A DNA stretch of 33,215 nt from an uncultured Bacteroidales bacterium (lineage in GTDB: Bacteria; Bacteroidota; Bacteroidia; Bacteroidales; P3), in contig ONFR01000024.1 of NCBI GenBank assembly GCA_900317125.1, positions 1-33,215 on the forward strand. The letters are read 5' to 3'. Shown piece after piece: positions 22,942 through 31,760 of this stretch. The position numbers and the translations under genes were made by a program. The stretch's first letter is position 1. Each line of letters opens with the position of its first letter. Under the pieces are notes generated by a model. That model worked only from the letters and a program-made list of their open reading frames with translations, searched no databases and was not told where the DNA came from.

Positions 22942-24267
22942 ATGTCTTCATTCGAAATAATAGGCGGACACAAGCTTCACGGTGTCATCCACCCCCAGGG
23001 CGCAAAGAACGAGGCCCTGCAGGTGATTTGCGCCGTATTGCTCACCAGCGAGAAGGTGGTCATCGAAAATGTCCCCGATATACGTGATGTCAACAAACTG
23101 ATAGGGTTGTTGCAGCTGATGGGAGTGCGGGTGCGTCGATTGAACGACGACAGTGCACTGCTCACCGAAGGCCGCAGCTATGAGTTTCAGGCCGACGACG
23201 TCAATCTCGACGTGTTGGAGAGCGAGGAGTTTGCCCGTCAGGCGGCAGCCTTGCGCGGCTCTATCATGGTAGTGGGTCCGTTGCTGTCGCGCTACGGCAA
23301 GGCTGTGGTGCCGCAGCCGGGTGGCGACAAGATTGGGCGCCGCCGTCTCGACACCCACTTCCTCGGTATGGAAAAGCTGGGTGCCGAGGTCACCTACCGC
23401 CGTGGGGGCTATCGTGTGCAGACCGACGGCCTGGAGGGCTGCTATATGCTGCTCGACGAGGCTTCTGTCACCGGCACAGCCAATATCGTCATGGCCGCGG
23501 TCATGGCCAAGGGTACCACCACCATCATGAATGCGGCCTGCGAGCCGTATGTCTACCAGCTTTGCAAGATGTTGAACAATATGGGAGCCAACATTGAGGG
23601 TGTGGGCTCCAACCGCCTCACCATCCATGGGGTAGGGGAGTTGCACGGGTGCAGCCACCGACTGCTGCCCGATATGATTGAGGTGGGGTCGTTCATCGGC
23701 ATGGCTGCCATGACGCAGAGCGACATCACCATCCCGAATGTGGGCATGGAACATCTCGGTCTCATCCCCCGGGTGTTCCGCCGTCTGGGCATTGAGGTGT
23801 GGCAGAAAGGGGACGACCTGTTTATCCCCCAGCAGGAACATTATGAGATAGAACGTTTCATGGACGGGTCGATAATGACCGTTGCCGATGCCCCCTGGCC
23901 GGGATTCACGCCCGACCTGATCAGCATCGCCTTGGTGGTGGCCACACAGGCCCGGGGCAGTGTGCTCATTCATCAGAAGATGTTCGAGAGCCGCCTCTTC
24001 TTTGTGGATAAGTTAATCGACATGGGTGCGCAGATTATTCTTTGCGACCCCCATAGGGCCACAGTCATCGGCCTCGACCGCGAGCACAGGTTGCGCGGGG
24101 TCCGCATGTCGTCGCCCGACATCCGTGCGGGTGTCGCCCTCCTTATTGCAGCCCTTTCGGCCGAAGGCCGCAGCAGGATTGACAATATCGAGCAGATAGA
24201 CCGCGGCTACCAACGTATCGACGAGCGTCTCCGAGCCCTCGGAGCCGAGATCGAGAGGGTGGAATAA
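22942..24267 (+). CDS. murA: UDP-N-acetylglucosamine 1-carboxyvinyltransferase MurA, Asp variant
   Basis: MurA transfers enolpyruvate from PEP to UDP-GlcNAc, the first committed step of peptidoglycan synthesis. The 441-residue protein has the substrate-binding KNEA motif at residues 22-25. The flexible loop reads PGGDKIGRRRLD at 127-137. The position of the catalytic Cys115 of E. coli, the target of fosfomycin, is Asp129 (codon 23326-23328). Cys-to-Asp MurA enzymes remain active and are insensitive to fosfomycin in other bacteria. I believe the Asp form is common in this phylum. The C-terminal half (DNIEQIDRGYQRIDERLRALGAEIERV) is intact. Confidence 0.97.
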   Translation: MSSFEIIGGHKLHGVIHPQGAKNEALQVICAVLLTSEKVVIENVPDIRDVNKLIGLLQLMGVRVRRLNDDSALLTEGRSYEFQADDVNLDVLESEEFARQAAALRGSIMVVGPLLSRYGKAVVPQPGGDKIGRRRLDTHFLGMEKLGAEVTYRRGGYRVQTDGLEGCYMLLDEASVTGTANIVMAAVMAKGTTTIMNAACEPYVYQLCKMLNNMGANIEGVGSNRLTIHGVGELHGCSHRLLPDMIEVGSFIGMAAMTQSDITIPNVGMEHLGLIPRVFRRLGIEVWQKGDDLFIPQQEHYEIERFMDGSIMTVADAPWPGFTPDLISIALVVATQARGSVLIHQKMFESRLFFVDKLIDMGAQIILCDPHRATVIGLDREHRLRGVRMSSPDIRAGVALLIAALSAEGRSRIDNIEQIDRGYQRIDERLRALGAEIERVE

Positions 24268-24319
24268 ATGTTGAAACGAATACATACACTTTAACAATCA
24301 GCAAAAAATAAATATAGAC

Positions 24320-25099
24320 ATGTTTAGTTTTCTGAAATCAAAGCCCAAGACCGCTATCCCTACCTTTGCATCTTTGGGAGTGGATATACACTGCCACATG
24401 TTGCCGGGGGTGGACGACGGTTCCAAGAGCAATGAGGAGTCCTTGGCCTGCCTTCGGGTGATGCACGATGCAGGGTTCGAACGGGTCATCTGCACTCCCC
24501 ACTATCAGTATCCCCGATTTCCCAACGAGGAATCAGACATATTGCATCGCTACGACAACATGCTCCTCGACTTCAAGGGGATGGATGCCAAGGGCATTCC
24601 CCAGATGAAAGGTGTGGCAGGCGAATACAGGGTGGACAGCGGGTTTGCCGACAGAATCAAGAAAGAGCAGTTCCTCCTTGTCGGCGGTAAATTCCTCCTC
24701 ACCGAGTTCTCCCTCCACCAACAGGTGATAGGGTTGGACCAGGTGATGTTCGACCTGCAGATGAAGAATTACGAAGTCATTCTCGCCCATCCCGAACGCT
24801 ATCCCTATTACAGCAGCTCCTCGCAGGCATTGCAGAAACTTAAGGACATGGGGGTCTATTTCCAAATCAACATCCTCTCCTTGATAGGTTTTTATGGCGA
24901 GGGTTCCCGCCGTAAGGCTTTCGAGATGATAGAGAAAGGCTGGGTAGAATTTTTGGGTACCGATATGCACAACACGCTTTATGCCCAAGCCCTTATCGAT
25001 GCTTCGCACGACAAGAAAGTCATCAAGCTTTTGGAAAAACACAAATTCCTCAACAGCCAAGTGGACAGCGACCAGGTTATCAAAACAAAAACTATCTGA
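24320..25099 (+). CDS. PHP-type tyrosine-protein phosphatase (CpsB/YwqE-like)
   Basis: A 259-residue metal-dependent phosphatase of the polymerase-histidinol-phosphatase (PHP) fold. Metal ligands visible are H24 and H26 (DIHCHMLPGVDDG) and H61 (CTPHYQYP). Further ones are the His/Glu in ILAHPERYPYY and the Asp/His in GTDMHN. CpsB and YwqE remove phosphate from bacterial tyrosine kinases that control capsule polymerisation. No capsule gene or kinase is in the window, so the target is uncertain. It begins 52 bases after murA and ends 8 bases before purB, suggesting joint transcription with purB. Confidence 0.88.
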   Translation: MFSFLKSKPKTAIPTFASLGVDIHCHMLPGVDDGSKSNEESLACLRVMHDAGFERVICTPHYQYPRFPNEESDILHRYDNMLLDFKGMDAKGIPQMKGVAGEYRVDSGFADRIKKEQFLLVGGKFLLTEFSLHQQVIGLDQVMFDLQMKNYEVILAHPERYPYYSSSSQALQKLKDMGVYFQINILSLIGFYGEGSRRKAFEMIEKGWVEFLGTDMHNTLYAQALIDASHDKKVIKLLEKHKFLNSQVDSDQVIKTKTI

Positions 25100-25107
25100 A
25101 AAACAAT

Positions 25108-26469
25108 ATGAACAGCCTTAATGCCATTTCGCCCATCGACGGGCGCTACCGTAACAAGGTGGATGAGCTTGCATCCTATTTCTCCGAAGGCGCGCTTATC
25201 CGCTACCGTGTCCGGGTCGAAATCGAATATTTCATAGCCCTGGGAGACCTCCCTCAGCTTCCTGTGGCCGCACTGTTTCAGCGTCAACCCGGCATGGCCG
25301 AGCAGTTGCGCGACATCTACCGCCATTTCACCGAGCAGGATGCCCTTGAGGTGAAAGAGATAGAGAAAACCACAAACCACGATGTCAAAGCTGTTGAGTA
25401 TTTCATCAAACGCCGTTTCGACACCTTGGGGCTGGAACCCTACAAGGAGTTCATCCATTTCGGTCTCACCTCGCAGGACATCAACAACACGTCCGTGCCG
25501 CTGCTTCTGAAGGAGTGTCACGAGCAGGTGCTGCTGCCGCGCTATCAGGCGGTTCTCGCCGCCATCGAGGAGCGTGCCCGCCAGTGGGCCGACATCCCCA
25601 TGCTGGCACACACCCATGGCCAGCCCGCCTCGCCCACCTCGTTGGGCAAAGAGCTTATGGTCTTCGCCTACCGTATGCGCCGGCAGATGGACTATTTCGG
25701 CCAGATTCCCTTCAATGCCAAGTTCGGCGGTGCCACAGGCAACTTCAACGCCCACCTTGCAGCCTACCCCGAGGTCGACTGGCGTAGCTTCGGCAACGCT
25801 TTCGTTGCAGAGCATCTGGGACTCGAGCGTCTTCAGTACACCACCCAGATTGAGAACTATGACAATCTGGCTGCATATTTCGACAACTGCAAGCGCATCA
25901 ACGTCATCCTCATTGACCTCTGCCGCGACATCTGGTCGTATATCTCCATGGAGTATTTCAAGCAGAAGATCAAAGCCGGCGAGGTAGGCTCCTCCGCCAT
26001 GCCTCACAAGGTCAACCCCATCGACTTCGAGAATGCCGAAGGCAACCTCGGTCTGGCCAACGCCATCTTCGAGCACCTCAGCCACAAACTCCCCATCTCC
26101 CGTCTGCAGCGCGACCTCACCGACTCCACCGTCAGCCGCAATATCGGTGTCCCCGTGGCCCATACACTCATCTCCCTGGCTTCCCTGCAGAAAGGGTTGG
26201 ACAAGCTCCTGCTCAACGAAGAGGCCATCGCCCGCGACCTGGAGAACAACTGGGCTGTCGTGGCCGAAGCAGTGCAGACCATCCTGCGCTCCGTGGGCTA
26301 CCCCAACCCCTACGAGGCCTTGAAGCAACTCACCCGTACCAACCAGAAAGTCACAGCCCAGACGATTGCCGACTTTGTGGAGACCCTGGATGTCGATGCC
26401 TCCGTCAAAGAGCGCATCCGCTCCATCACTCCGCACAATTATTTAGGCTACAAACTATTCAACGATTAG
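25108..26469 (+). CDS. purB: Adenylosuccinate lyase PurB
   Basis: PurB removes fumarate in two purine-synthesis steps: from SAICAR, and from adenylosuccinate to give AMP. The 453-residue protein carries the superfamily signature SSAMPHKVNPIDFENAEGN starting near residue 295, whose first Ser is the catalytic base. The general-acid His lies in HTHGQPASPTS. The TSQDINNTS motif (about residues 120-128) is also present. Length is normal for the E. coli-type enzyme. From about here rightwards the coding strand becomes markedly C-rich. Confidence 0.97.
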   Translation: MNSLNAISPIDGRYRNKVDELASYFSEGALIRYRVRVEIEYFIALGDLPQLPVAALFQRQPGMAEQLRDIYRHFTEQDALEVKEIEKTTNHDVKAVEYFIKRRFDTLGLEPYKEFIHFGLTSQDINNTSVPLLLKECHEQVLLPRYQAVLAAIEERARQWADIPMLAHTHGQPASPTSLGKELMVFAYRMRRQMDYFGQIPFNAKFGGATGNFNAHLAAYPEVDWRSFGNAFVAEHLGLERLQYTTQIENYDNLAAYFDNCKRINVILIDLCRDIWSYISMEYFKQKIKAGEVGSSAMPHKVNPIDFENAEGNLGLANAIFEHLSHKLPISRLQRDLTDSTVSRNIGVPVAHTLISLASLQKGLDKLLLNEEAIARDLENNWAVVAEAVQTILRSVGYPNPYEALKQLTRTNQKVTAQTIADFVETLDVDASVKERIRSITPHNYLGYKLFND

Positions 26470-26556
26470 TGGAGAGCGGTTGGCGAATAGTGGGGAGATA
26501 CAGGTAATGTCCCGTCGTTCCCCACGCTTTGCCGACCACTCATAACGTATACTTGT

Positions 26557-28368
26557 ATGTCGTTCACCTTCCACCACATGCGCCCTTATGTCGCCCGCTT
26601 GGCGGCTTATGGGTTCTTTGTGGTGCTGGCGGTGCTCTTCACCATGGCCACAGCGCTCTCTGTGGCCGATTTTGTCAAAATCCTGTTCCCTCCCGACCCC
26701 TCCTCGCTTGTCGTCCCCAGTGCCGGTGAGAGCTTGCTCTCGCAACTGCTCGACCGTCTCTACACATGGCTCATCGCCTTCGGCCCCAAACATGCACTCA
26801 TCTACTTCTCGCTCATCCTGTTGGTGCTCTACTCCTGCAAAAACATTTTCAACTACCTCTCCAATGTGCAGATAGCGGTCATCCGCTCGCGAATAGTCCG
26901 CGACCTCCGCAGCCAGCTTTTCCGCAAAGCACTGCGGCTGCCCCTATCGTACTACGGCACCCATCGCAAGGGCGACATCCTAGCCCGCTTTGCCGGCGAT
27001 ATGACCGAATACGACGAGAGCGTCCTTGGCTCGCTCCAGCAGCTCTTCATGGCTGCTGTCAGCATCCTGCTCTACACCGCCATGCTCTTCTACATCAGTG
27101 TCAAGCTCTCGCTCTTCGTCCTCTGCATGCTGCCTGTGGTGGCCTTTGTCATCTCGGGCATCTCGCACCGCCTGCGGCGCGAGTCCGTCGAGCTGCAGCA
27201 GCGCGGCTCCTCCATCATGTCGCTCATGGAGGAGACCATCATCGGTCTCAAAGTCATCAAGGCCTACACCGCTATCGAGTTCTCCAACCGCCGTTTCAGC
27301 CAGGCCGGTGTGGGCTATGCACGCCTCCGCACACGGGTGCTGCGGCGTGTCGACCTCTCCTCGCCCGTCAGCGACTTTCTGGGCAACAGCGTGGTGATAG
27401 GCATCCTCCTCTTCGGCTCCGCCATGGTCATCAGGGGCGATTCGGGCATCACCCCCGAGCTCTTTGTTTCGTACATCATGATGTTCGTCCTCATGATACC
27501 TCCCGCCAAAGAGCTTACCACCGCCATCTCGCAAATCAAGAAAGGACAGGCCTGCACCGATCGCCTGCAGTCCTTCTTCAACCAGCCCGAGACCCAGCCC
27601 GACACTCCCCAGGCCACGCCCTTCCCCGGGCTCACCTCCGGCATCGAGTTCCGCGACCTGCATTTCAGCTACCTCCCCGGCACCGAAGTCCTGCATGGCA
27701 TCAACCTCACCGTGCCGCGTGGAGCCACTGTGGCATTGGTGGGCAGTTCGGGTTCCGGCAAATCCACCCTTGCCGACCTCCTCATGCGTTTCCACGAACC
27801 CACCTCCGGCCAGATACTCATCGACGGTCGCCCCATCCAGTCCTATCTCACCTCGTCCCTCCGCCGGCACATCGGTGTAGTGGCGCAGCACACCTTCCTT
27901 TTCAACGATTCCGTCCGCAACAATATAGCCTACGGCATGCCGCAGGCCACCAACCGCCAGATTGAGCAGGCTGCCCGCATAGCCAACGCCCACGACTTCA
28001 TCCTCCAGCTGCCGCAAGGCTACGACACCCCTGTCGGCGACGGGGGCGCCCTCCTCAGTGGCGGCCAGCGGCAGCGCATCAGCATTGCCCGTGCCGTCCT
28101 CTCCGAGCCCGACATCCTTATCCTCGACGAAGCCACCAGTGCCCTCGACACCGAGAGCGAAGCCCTCGTCCGTCAGGCGCTCCTCTCCATCCTCTCCGGG
28201 CGCACGGCTCTGGTCATTGCCCATCGGCTCTCCACCGTTGCCTCGGCCGACCTTATCGCTGTTATCGAGCAAGGCCGCATCGTGGAGACCGGCACCCACG
28301 CCCAGCTCCTTCAGCGCCAAGGCCGTTACAGCCAGCTCGTGCAGACTTCGGCCATCGTCAATCAATAA
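26557..28368 (+). CDS. ABC exporter, MsbA-like half transporter
   Basis: A 603-residue fused permease and ATPase. The N-terminal half (about residues 1-320) has six predicted transmembrane segments with the exporter-type coupling region. The nucleotide-binding domain has Walker A (GSSGSGKST, near 396), the signature LSGGQRQR (near 499), Walker B ILILDEATSALD (near 521) and the switch His in VIAHRLS. It would work as a homodimer at the inner membrane. In Bacteroidota this family is the usual MsbA candidate, flipping lipid A or another lipid, but drug or lipid substrate cannot be distinguished from sequence. Confidence 0.9.
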   Translation: MSFTFHHMRPYVARLAAYGFFVVLAVLFTMATALSVADFVKILFPPDPSSLVVPSAGESLLSQLLDRLYTWLIAFGPKHALIYFSLILLVLYSCKNIFNYLSNVQIAVIRSRIVRDLRSQLFRKALRLPLSYYGTHRKGDILARFAGDMTEYDESVLGSLQQLFMAAVSILLYTAMLFYISVKLSLFVLCMLPVVAFVISGISHRLRRESVELQQRGSSIMSLMEETIIGLKVIKAYTAIEFSNRRFSQAGVGYARLRTRVLRRVDLSSPVSDFLGNSVVIGILLFGSAMVIRGDSGITPELFVSYIMMFVLMIPPAKELTTAISQIKKGQACTDRLQSFFNQPETQPDTPQATPFPGLTSGIEFRDLHFSYLPGTEVLHGINLTVPRGATVALVGSSGSGKSTLADLLMRFHEPTSGQILIDGRPIQSYLTSSLRRHIGVVAQHTFLFNDSVRNNIAYGMPQATNRQIEQAARIANAHDFILQLPQGYDTPVGDGGALLSGGQRQRISIARAVLSEPDILILDEATSALDTESEALVRQALLSILSGRTALVIAHRLSTVASADLIAVIEQGRIVETGTHAQLLQRQGRYSQLVQTSAIVNQ

Positions 28369-28415
28369 TAACGCAGCAACCCTCCGGCCCTATCATCCAA
28401 CCAACCCCACAACCT

Positions 28416-29999
28416 GTGTCACCGTCCAATAAACATATCGCCCTGCTCCGCCGCCTGTCGGCACTTCCGGTGCTGGTGCTCTGTGCCTTCGCGCTGTGGC
28501 CTTGCTGCCTTGCCGCCCAGACACCTGCCGCACTGCATTTCACCGAGGCGGTGGTGACAAGCCACCATGTGGGGCAGCTCAGTTGGAACCGCATCGACAG
28601 CGCCTCGGCCTATCAGCTCTTTCGGTGTTACCCCGACCAAGCCGCTTTCACACCCATAGCTACCCTTGCCGACACACACTTTACCGACACCCTCCATCGT
28701 GTCGTCTGCGCCGACACCGTCAGCTACTGCGTCACCGCCCTGCTGCGCGTTACCGCCCTCCGGTCCGACACTGCCGGACTCTACTACCAAGACAATATCC
28801 CTACGGCCCCCTGCTCCTTGCGCCTCTGCACCGTCGACACCCTCCTCAACCGCATCCTCCTCAGCTGGTACCCAAGCCCCGACACCGATGTCATGGGCTA
28901 CTACATCTGCATGGGTTCCCCCTGCCTCGACTACGACACCGTCTGGGGAAGGCTCAACACCGAATACCTCTGCCCCGAAGACCTATCCCTCGACGAGAAC
29001 GCACACGCCGAGTTCTCCTTCCGCATACTTGCCTTCGACAGCTGTTCCCAGGCCAGCCCCCTCACACCATACTATCGCAACCCCGTGCTGAGCATCTCCG
29101 CCGAGCCCTGCTCGCAGCAACTGCGTTGCTCATGGAACCGCTATATCAATATGCCCGACAGTGTCAGCGAATACCGTCTGCACTACACCCTCGACAATAG
29201 CACCCAGGAACAAACCTTCAGCATAGGCCCCGATGGCCCCTTCATCCACGACATCAACATCCCCGACCTCGCTGTGCGCCAACTCCACGCCTATCTTACC
29301 GTCCATTCCGGCGACAGCGGTCTCATGGCGTTCTCGCGTGTGCAGACCTTCCGTTTCGACCATGGCGACACAGCCCGCTACGCCAACATCCTCTCCGCCG
29401 CCTACCTCGACACCGTCCCTGCCATATCCCTACGGCTGGAGATAGACCCCGACTTCCACAATGCCGACTACGTGCTGATGCGCTCCACCGCCACCGCCTC
29501 GCCCGACAACCCCGAAGTGCTTTACTGGTCCCCCTTCGAGCCGATAGCCTCCCGCACACGTCCTGCCGACCCTTCCGGCCAAGGCACCTTCACCTATGTC
29601 GACAGCACCGTCAGCCGCACCGCACCGGCCTACTCCTACCGCCTCCGCGTCCCCGACCACTGCGGCCTGCGTGCCGTTGTCTCCGACACCGTCTGTGTCC
29701 TCCTGCCGGAGCCCCCCGAACCCTCGGCATGGTTCCCCAACGTCATCTATGGCGGCCATCCCGACCTCGGCCGATTCTGCCCCACTTTTGTCGCTCCGCT
29801 GGCACGCGACTACCGTCTCGACATCTTCTCCCGCTGGGGACAGCGCGTCTTCAGCACCAGCACCCTCGGCGACTGCTGGGATGGCACCTCCCCCCTCGGC
29901 AAACCCCTTCAGCAAGGTGTCTATGTCTATCGCGCCACATGCCGCCATGCCGACGGAACACTCAAAACCTACGCCGGCACCGTCACCCTGCTGCGGTAA
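28416..29999 (+). CDS. Secreted protein with T9SS type-B (gliding-motility) C-terminal domain
   Basis: A 527-residue exported protein. It starts at a GTG and has a signal peptide (LLRRLSALPVLVLCAFALWPCCLAAQ). The middle consists of several fibronectin-III-like stretches (for example VGQLSWNRIDSASAYQLFRCYPD, then RILLSWYPSPDTDVMGYYICMGS). The last 90 residues match the CHU_C/TIGR04131 gliding-motility-type sorting domain: FPNVIYGGHPDLGRF, then YRLDIFSRWGQRVF, then CWDGTSPLGKPLQQGVYVYRATC, ending GTVTLLR. The protein is therefore a predicted type IX secretion cargo anchored at or released from the surface. It contains several Cys pairs. The role itself is unknown. Confidence 0.88.
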   Translation: MSPSNKHIALLRRLSALPVLVLCAFALWPCCLAAQTPAALHFTEAVVTSHHVGQLSWNRIDSASAYQLFRCYPDQAAFTPIATLADTHFTDTLHRVVCADTVSYCVTALLRVTALRSDTAGLYYQDNIPTAPCSLRLCTVDTLLNRILLSWYPSPDTDVMGYYICMGSPCLDYDTVWGRLNTEYLCPEDLSLDENAHAEFSFRILAFDSCSQASPLTPYYRNPVLSISAEPCSQQLRCSWNRYINMPDSVSEYRLHYTLDNSTQEQTFSIGPDGPFIHDINIPDLAVRQLHAYLTVHSGDSGLMAFSRVQTFRFDHGDTARYANILSAAYLDTVPAISLRLEIDPDFHNADYVLMRSTATASPDNPEVLYWSPFEPIASRTRPADPSGQGTFTYVDSTVSRTAPAYSYRLRVPDHCGLRAVVSDTVCVLLPEPPEPSAWFPNVIYGGHPDLGRFCPTFVAPLARDYRLDIFSRWGQRVFSTSTLGDCWDGTSPLGKPLQQGVYVYRATCRHADGTLKTYAGTVTLLR

Positions 30000-30042
30000 G
30001 GAAAGCACCAACACGCAATTCGTCAGCCCGAATGACACATAA

Positions 30043-31019
30043 ACACGATAACACATTCACGCATTCATGAACATAGCACTCTATCTCCGCAACACCGCCG
30101 CCGAACCTGCCGCCCAGGTTGGCCATAGTACTGTCGCCACTGGCGATACGCCGGTATGTGCACCGGAACACCCTCAGCCCTTCGACGCCCCCCAGCTCAA
30201 CAGGCTTATCGCCCTCCTCAACGAGCGGGGGGTGCAGACCTGTATCGTCCACGACCGGCTGCCCGACTGCCCGCTCGACTTCCTCCTCTCCATCGGAGGC
30301 GACGGCACCCTCCTCAGTTCCGTACATCTCTTGGCTGGGCGCGACATCCCTGTCCTTGGCGTCAACTTCGGGCACCTCGGCTTCCTCACCACCGCCGGGC
30401 GCGACAAAATCGACAGCCTCGTCTCCGACCTCATGGCCGGCCGCTACACCCTCGAGCCTCGCACCCTCCTCAATGTCACTGCCGACCATGCCGACGACCG
30501 CCACTCCACCTTTGCCCTCAACGAAGTGTACCTCCACCGCTTCGTCGATGCCCCCCTGCTGCGTACCGACCTCTATGTCGGCGACGACTTCGTGGCCACC
30601 TATGCCGGCGACGGCCTCATTGTGGCCACGCCAACAGGCTCCACAGCCTACTCCCTCAGCTGCGGTGGGCCCATCCTCACGCCCGACAGCGGCTGCCTGG
30701 TCATCACCCCCATCGGGGTCCACAACCTCACCCTGCGCCCCATCATCGTGCCGGACAGCGCCATCCTGCGCCTCGTCACCCACGCCCAGCAGCAGCAGTT
30801 CTATCTCGGCATGGACTCGCGACGGCAGGCCATGCCCTACGGCACCGTCGTCACCCTCGCCCGGCAGAACTTCTCCGTCCGCCTTGTGCGCTTGGGTCAC
30901 CAGAGCTTCTTCAGCGCCATCCACCAGAAACTGGGCTGGGGCGGTGCTTACCGAAGTGAAAATTGAACCCTTGCAGGGTCAGTGTGTTAATGCTTGAATG
31001 TGTTAATGTGTTATCGTGT
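30043..31019. repeat. 15-base inverted repeat flanking nadK
   Basis: ACACGATAACACATT (30043-30057) before nadK is the exact reverse complement of AATGTGTTATCGTGT (31005-31019) after it. Around each copy further TGTGTTAATG-type words occur. The entry spans both arms and nadK; only the ends are repeat. Confidence 0.6.
30067..30966 (+). CDS. nadK: NAD kinase NadK
   Basis: NadK phosphorylates NAD to NADP using ATP. The 299-residue protein carries the GGDGT motif at 77-81, whose Asp79 is the catalytic base, in LLSIGGDGTLLSSV. It also has the NE motif (ALNEVYLHR) and the ATPTGSTAYSLSCGGPI block that binds the nicotinamide nucleotide. It ends HQKLGWGG, as family members in the phylum do. The 5' part contains a short segment (about residues 10-35) that varies between species. 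It lies 67 bases after the T9SS cargo gene. Confidence 0.96.
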   Translation: MNIALYLRNTAAEPAAQVGHSTVATGDTPVCAPEHPQPFDAPQLNRLIALLNERGVQTCIVHDRLPDCPLDFLLSIGGDGTLLSSVHLLAGRDIPVLGVNFGHLGFLTTAGRDKIDSLVSDLMAGRYTLEPRTLLNVTADHADDRHSTFALNEVYLHRFVDAPLLRTDLYVGDDFVATYAGDGLIVATPTGSTAYSLSCGGPILTPDSGCLVITPIGVHNLTLRPIIVPDSAILRLVTHAQQQQFYLGMDSRRQAMPYGTVVTLARQNFSVRLVRLGHQSFFSAIHQKLGWGGAYRSEN

Positions 31020-31157
31020 CAATCAGCTTAACGAATTAACACAATAACGTTGTTATTCTCCTTTCACTTCAACCAGAGCTGGCTCAATCCAGCGACCGAT
31101 TTGGGATTAACCATTTTTAACACGCACATATCGTGCTGTCCTGTTGTTTATTCCGTA

Positions 31158-31165
31158 TAGCTTTG
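31158..31165 (+). promoter_or_regulatory. -7 box for the ECF sigma operon
   Basis: TAGCTTTG, matching TAnnTTTG, about 82 bases before the sigma factor ATG. No convincing -33 element is seen, as may be expected if the operon uses its own sigma factor. The leader contains no clear hairpin. Confidence 0.4.
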
Positions 31166-31247
31166 AAAAATAGTCCATTTATGCAAGGCACTTTTTTGGG
31201 GGTTGTGCGTCTAATATAGACAAAAGGGGAGTTATATATCCGGTGGC

Positions 31248-31760
31248 ATGAATGTTATGAAACGTAACGAAAAAGACAGTGAGTTCGACAAGATGCTCAA
31301 GGAAAACATGGGCATCATATTAAGCATCTGTGCAACCTTCACCGGCCGCAAGACCGACAAGATGAAGGATCTCTACCAGGACATAGTCTGTCGGCTGTGG
31401 GAGGGCTGGGGTAAGTTCAGGAACGACAGCAAAGTCAGCACCTGGGTGTATCGTGTGGCACTCAACACCGCCATCTCCCACAAACGCCATACTGCAGCCG
31501 CGCCAGCCTTTGTCAGGATCGACGACACCCTGTTGGAACAGATTGCCGAGCCGCCCCCAAACGAGTTCGTGGATCAGCTCTACCGTCTCATCGAACGGCT
31601 CGACGAGAAAGACAAGGCAATCATCTATCTTTATCTCGACAATCTCAGCATTCAAGCTATCAGCGAGACACTCGAGCTCTCCCCAAACACTGTAAAACAT
31701 GAAATACACAGGATAAAAATCAAACTAAAAGAAATGAATGACCATGAAAACAACCGATAA
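31248..31760 (+). CDS. ECF-type RNA polymerase sigma factor
   Basis: A 170-residue sigma-70-family factor with only regions 2 and 4. Region 2 is at about residues 20-80: MKDLYQDIVCRLWEGWGKFRNDSKVSTWVYRVALNTAISHKR contains the 2.2 core-binding and 2.4 -10-binding helices. Region 4 is at about 115-163 (LDEKDKAIIYLYLDNLSIQAISETLELSPNTVKHEIHRIKIKLKEM), including the helix-turn-helix. A second ATG at 31257 is an alternative start. It is the first gene of a four-gene overlapping operon, so the following genes probably include its anti-sigma factor. Confidence 0.93.
   Translation: MNVMKRNEKDSEFDKMLKENMGIILSICATFTGRKTDKMKDLYQDIVCRLWEGWGKFRNDSKVSTWVYRVALNTAISHKRHTAAAPAFVRIDDTLLEQIAEPPPNEFVDQLYRLIERLDEKDKAIIYLYLDNLSIQAISETLELSPNTVKHEIHRIKIKLKEMNDHENNR

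Noticed and set aside
4204..23639. GGTAGGGGA as a Chi-like oriented recombination word
   Set aside because: Four copies are on the plus strand on both sides of the origin candidate, so orientation does not follow replication; kept only as an over-represented word.
24979..26436. A 485-codon open frame on the minus strand
   Set aside because: It is antisense to purB, whose signature motifs are clear; such long antisense frames are expected in GC-rich coding DNA.
26980..28365. A 461-codon open frame on the minus strand
   Set aside because: It is antisense to the ABC exporter and has no domain of its own.
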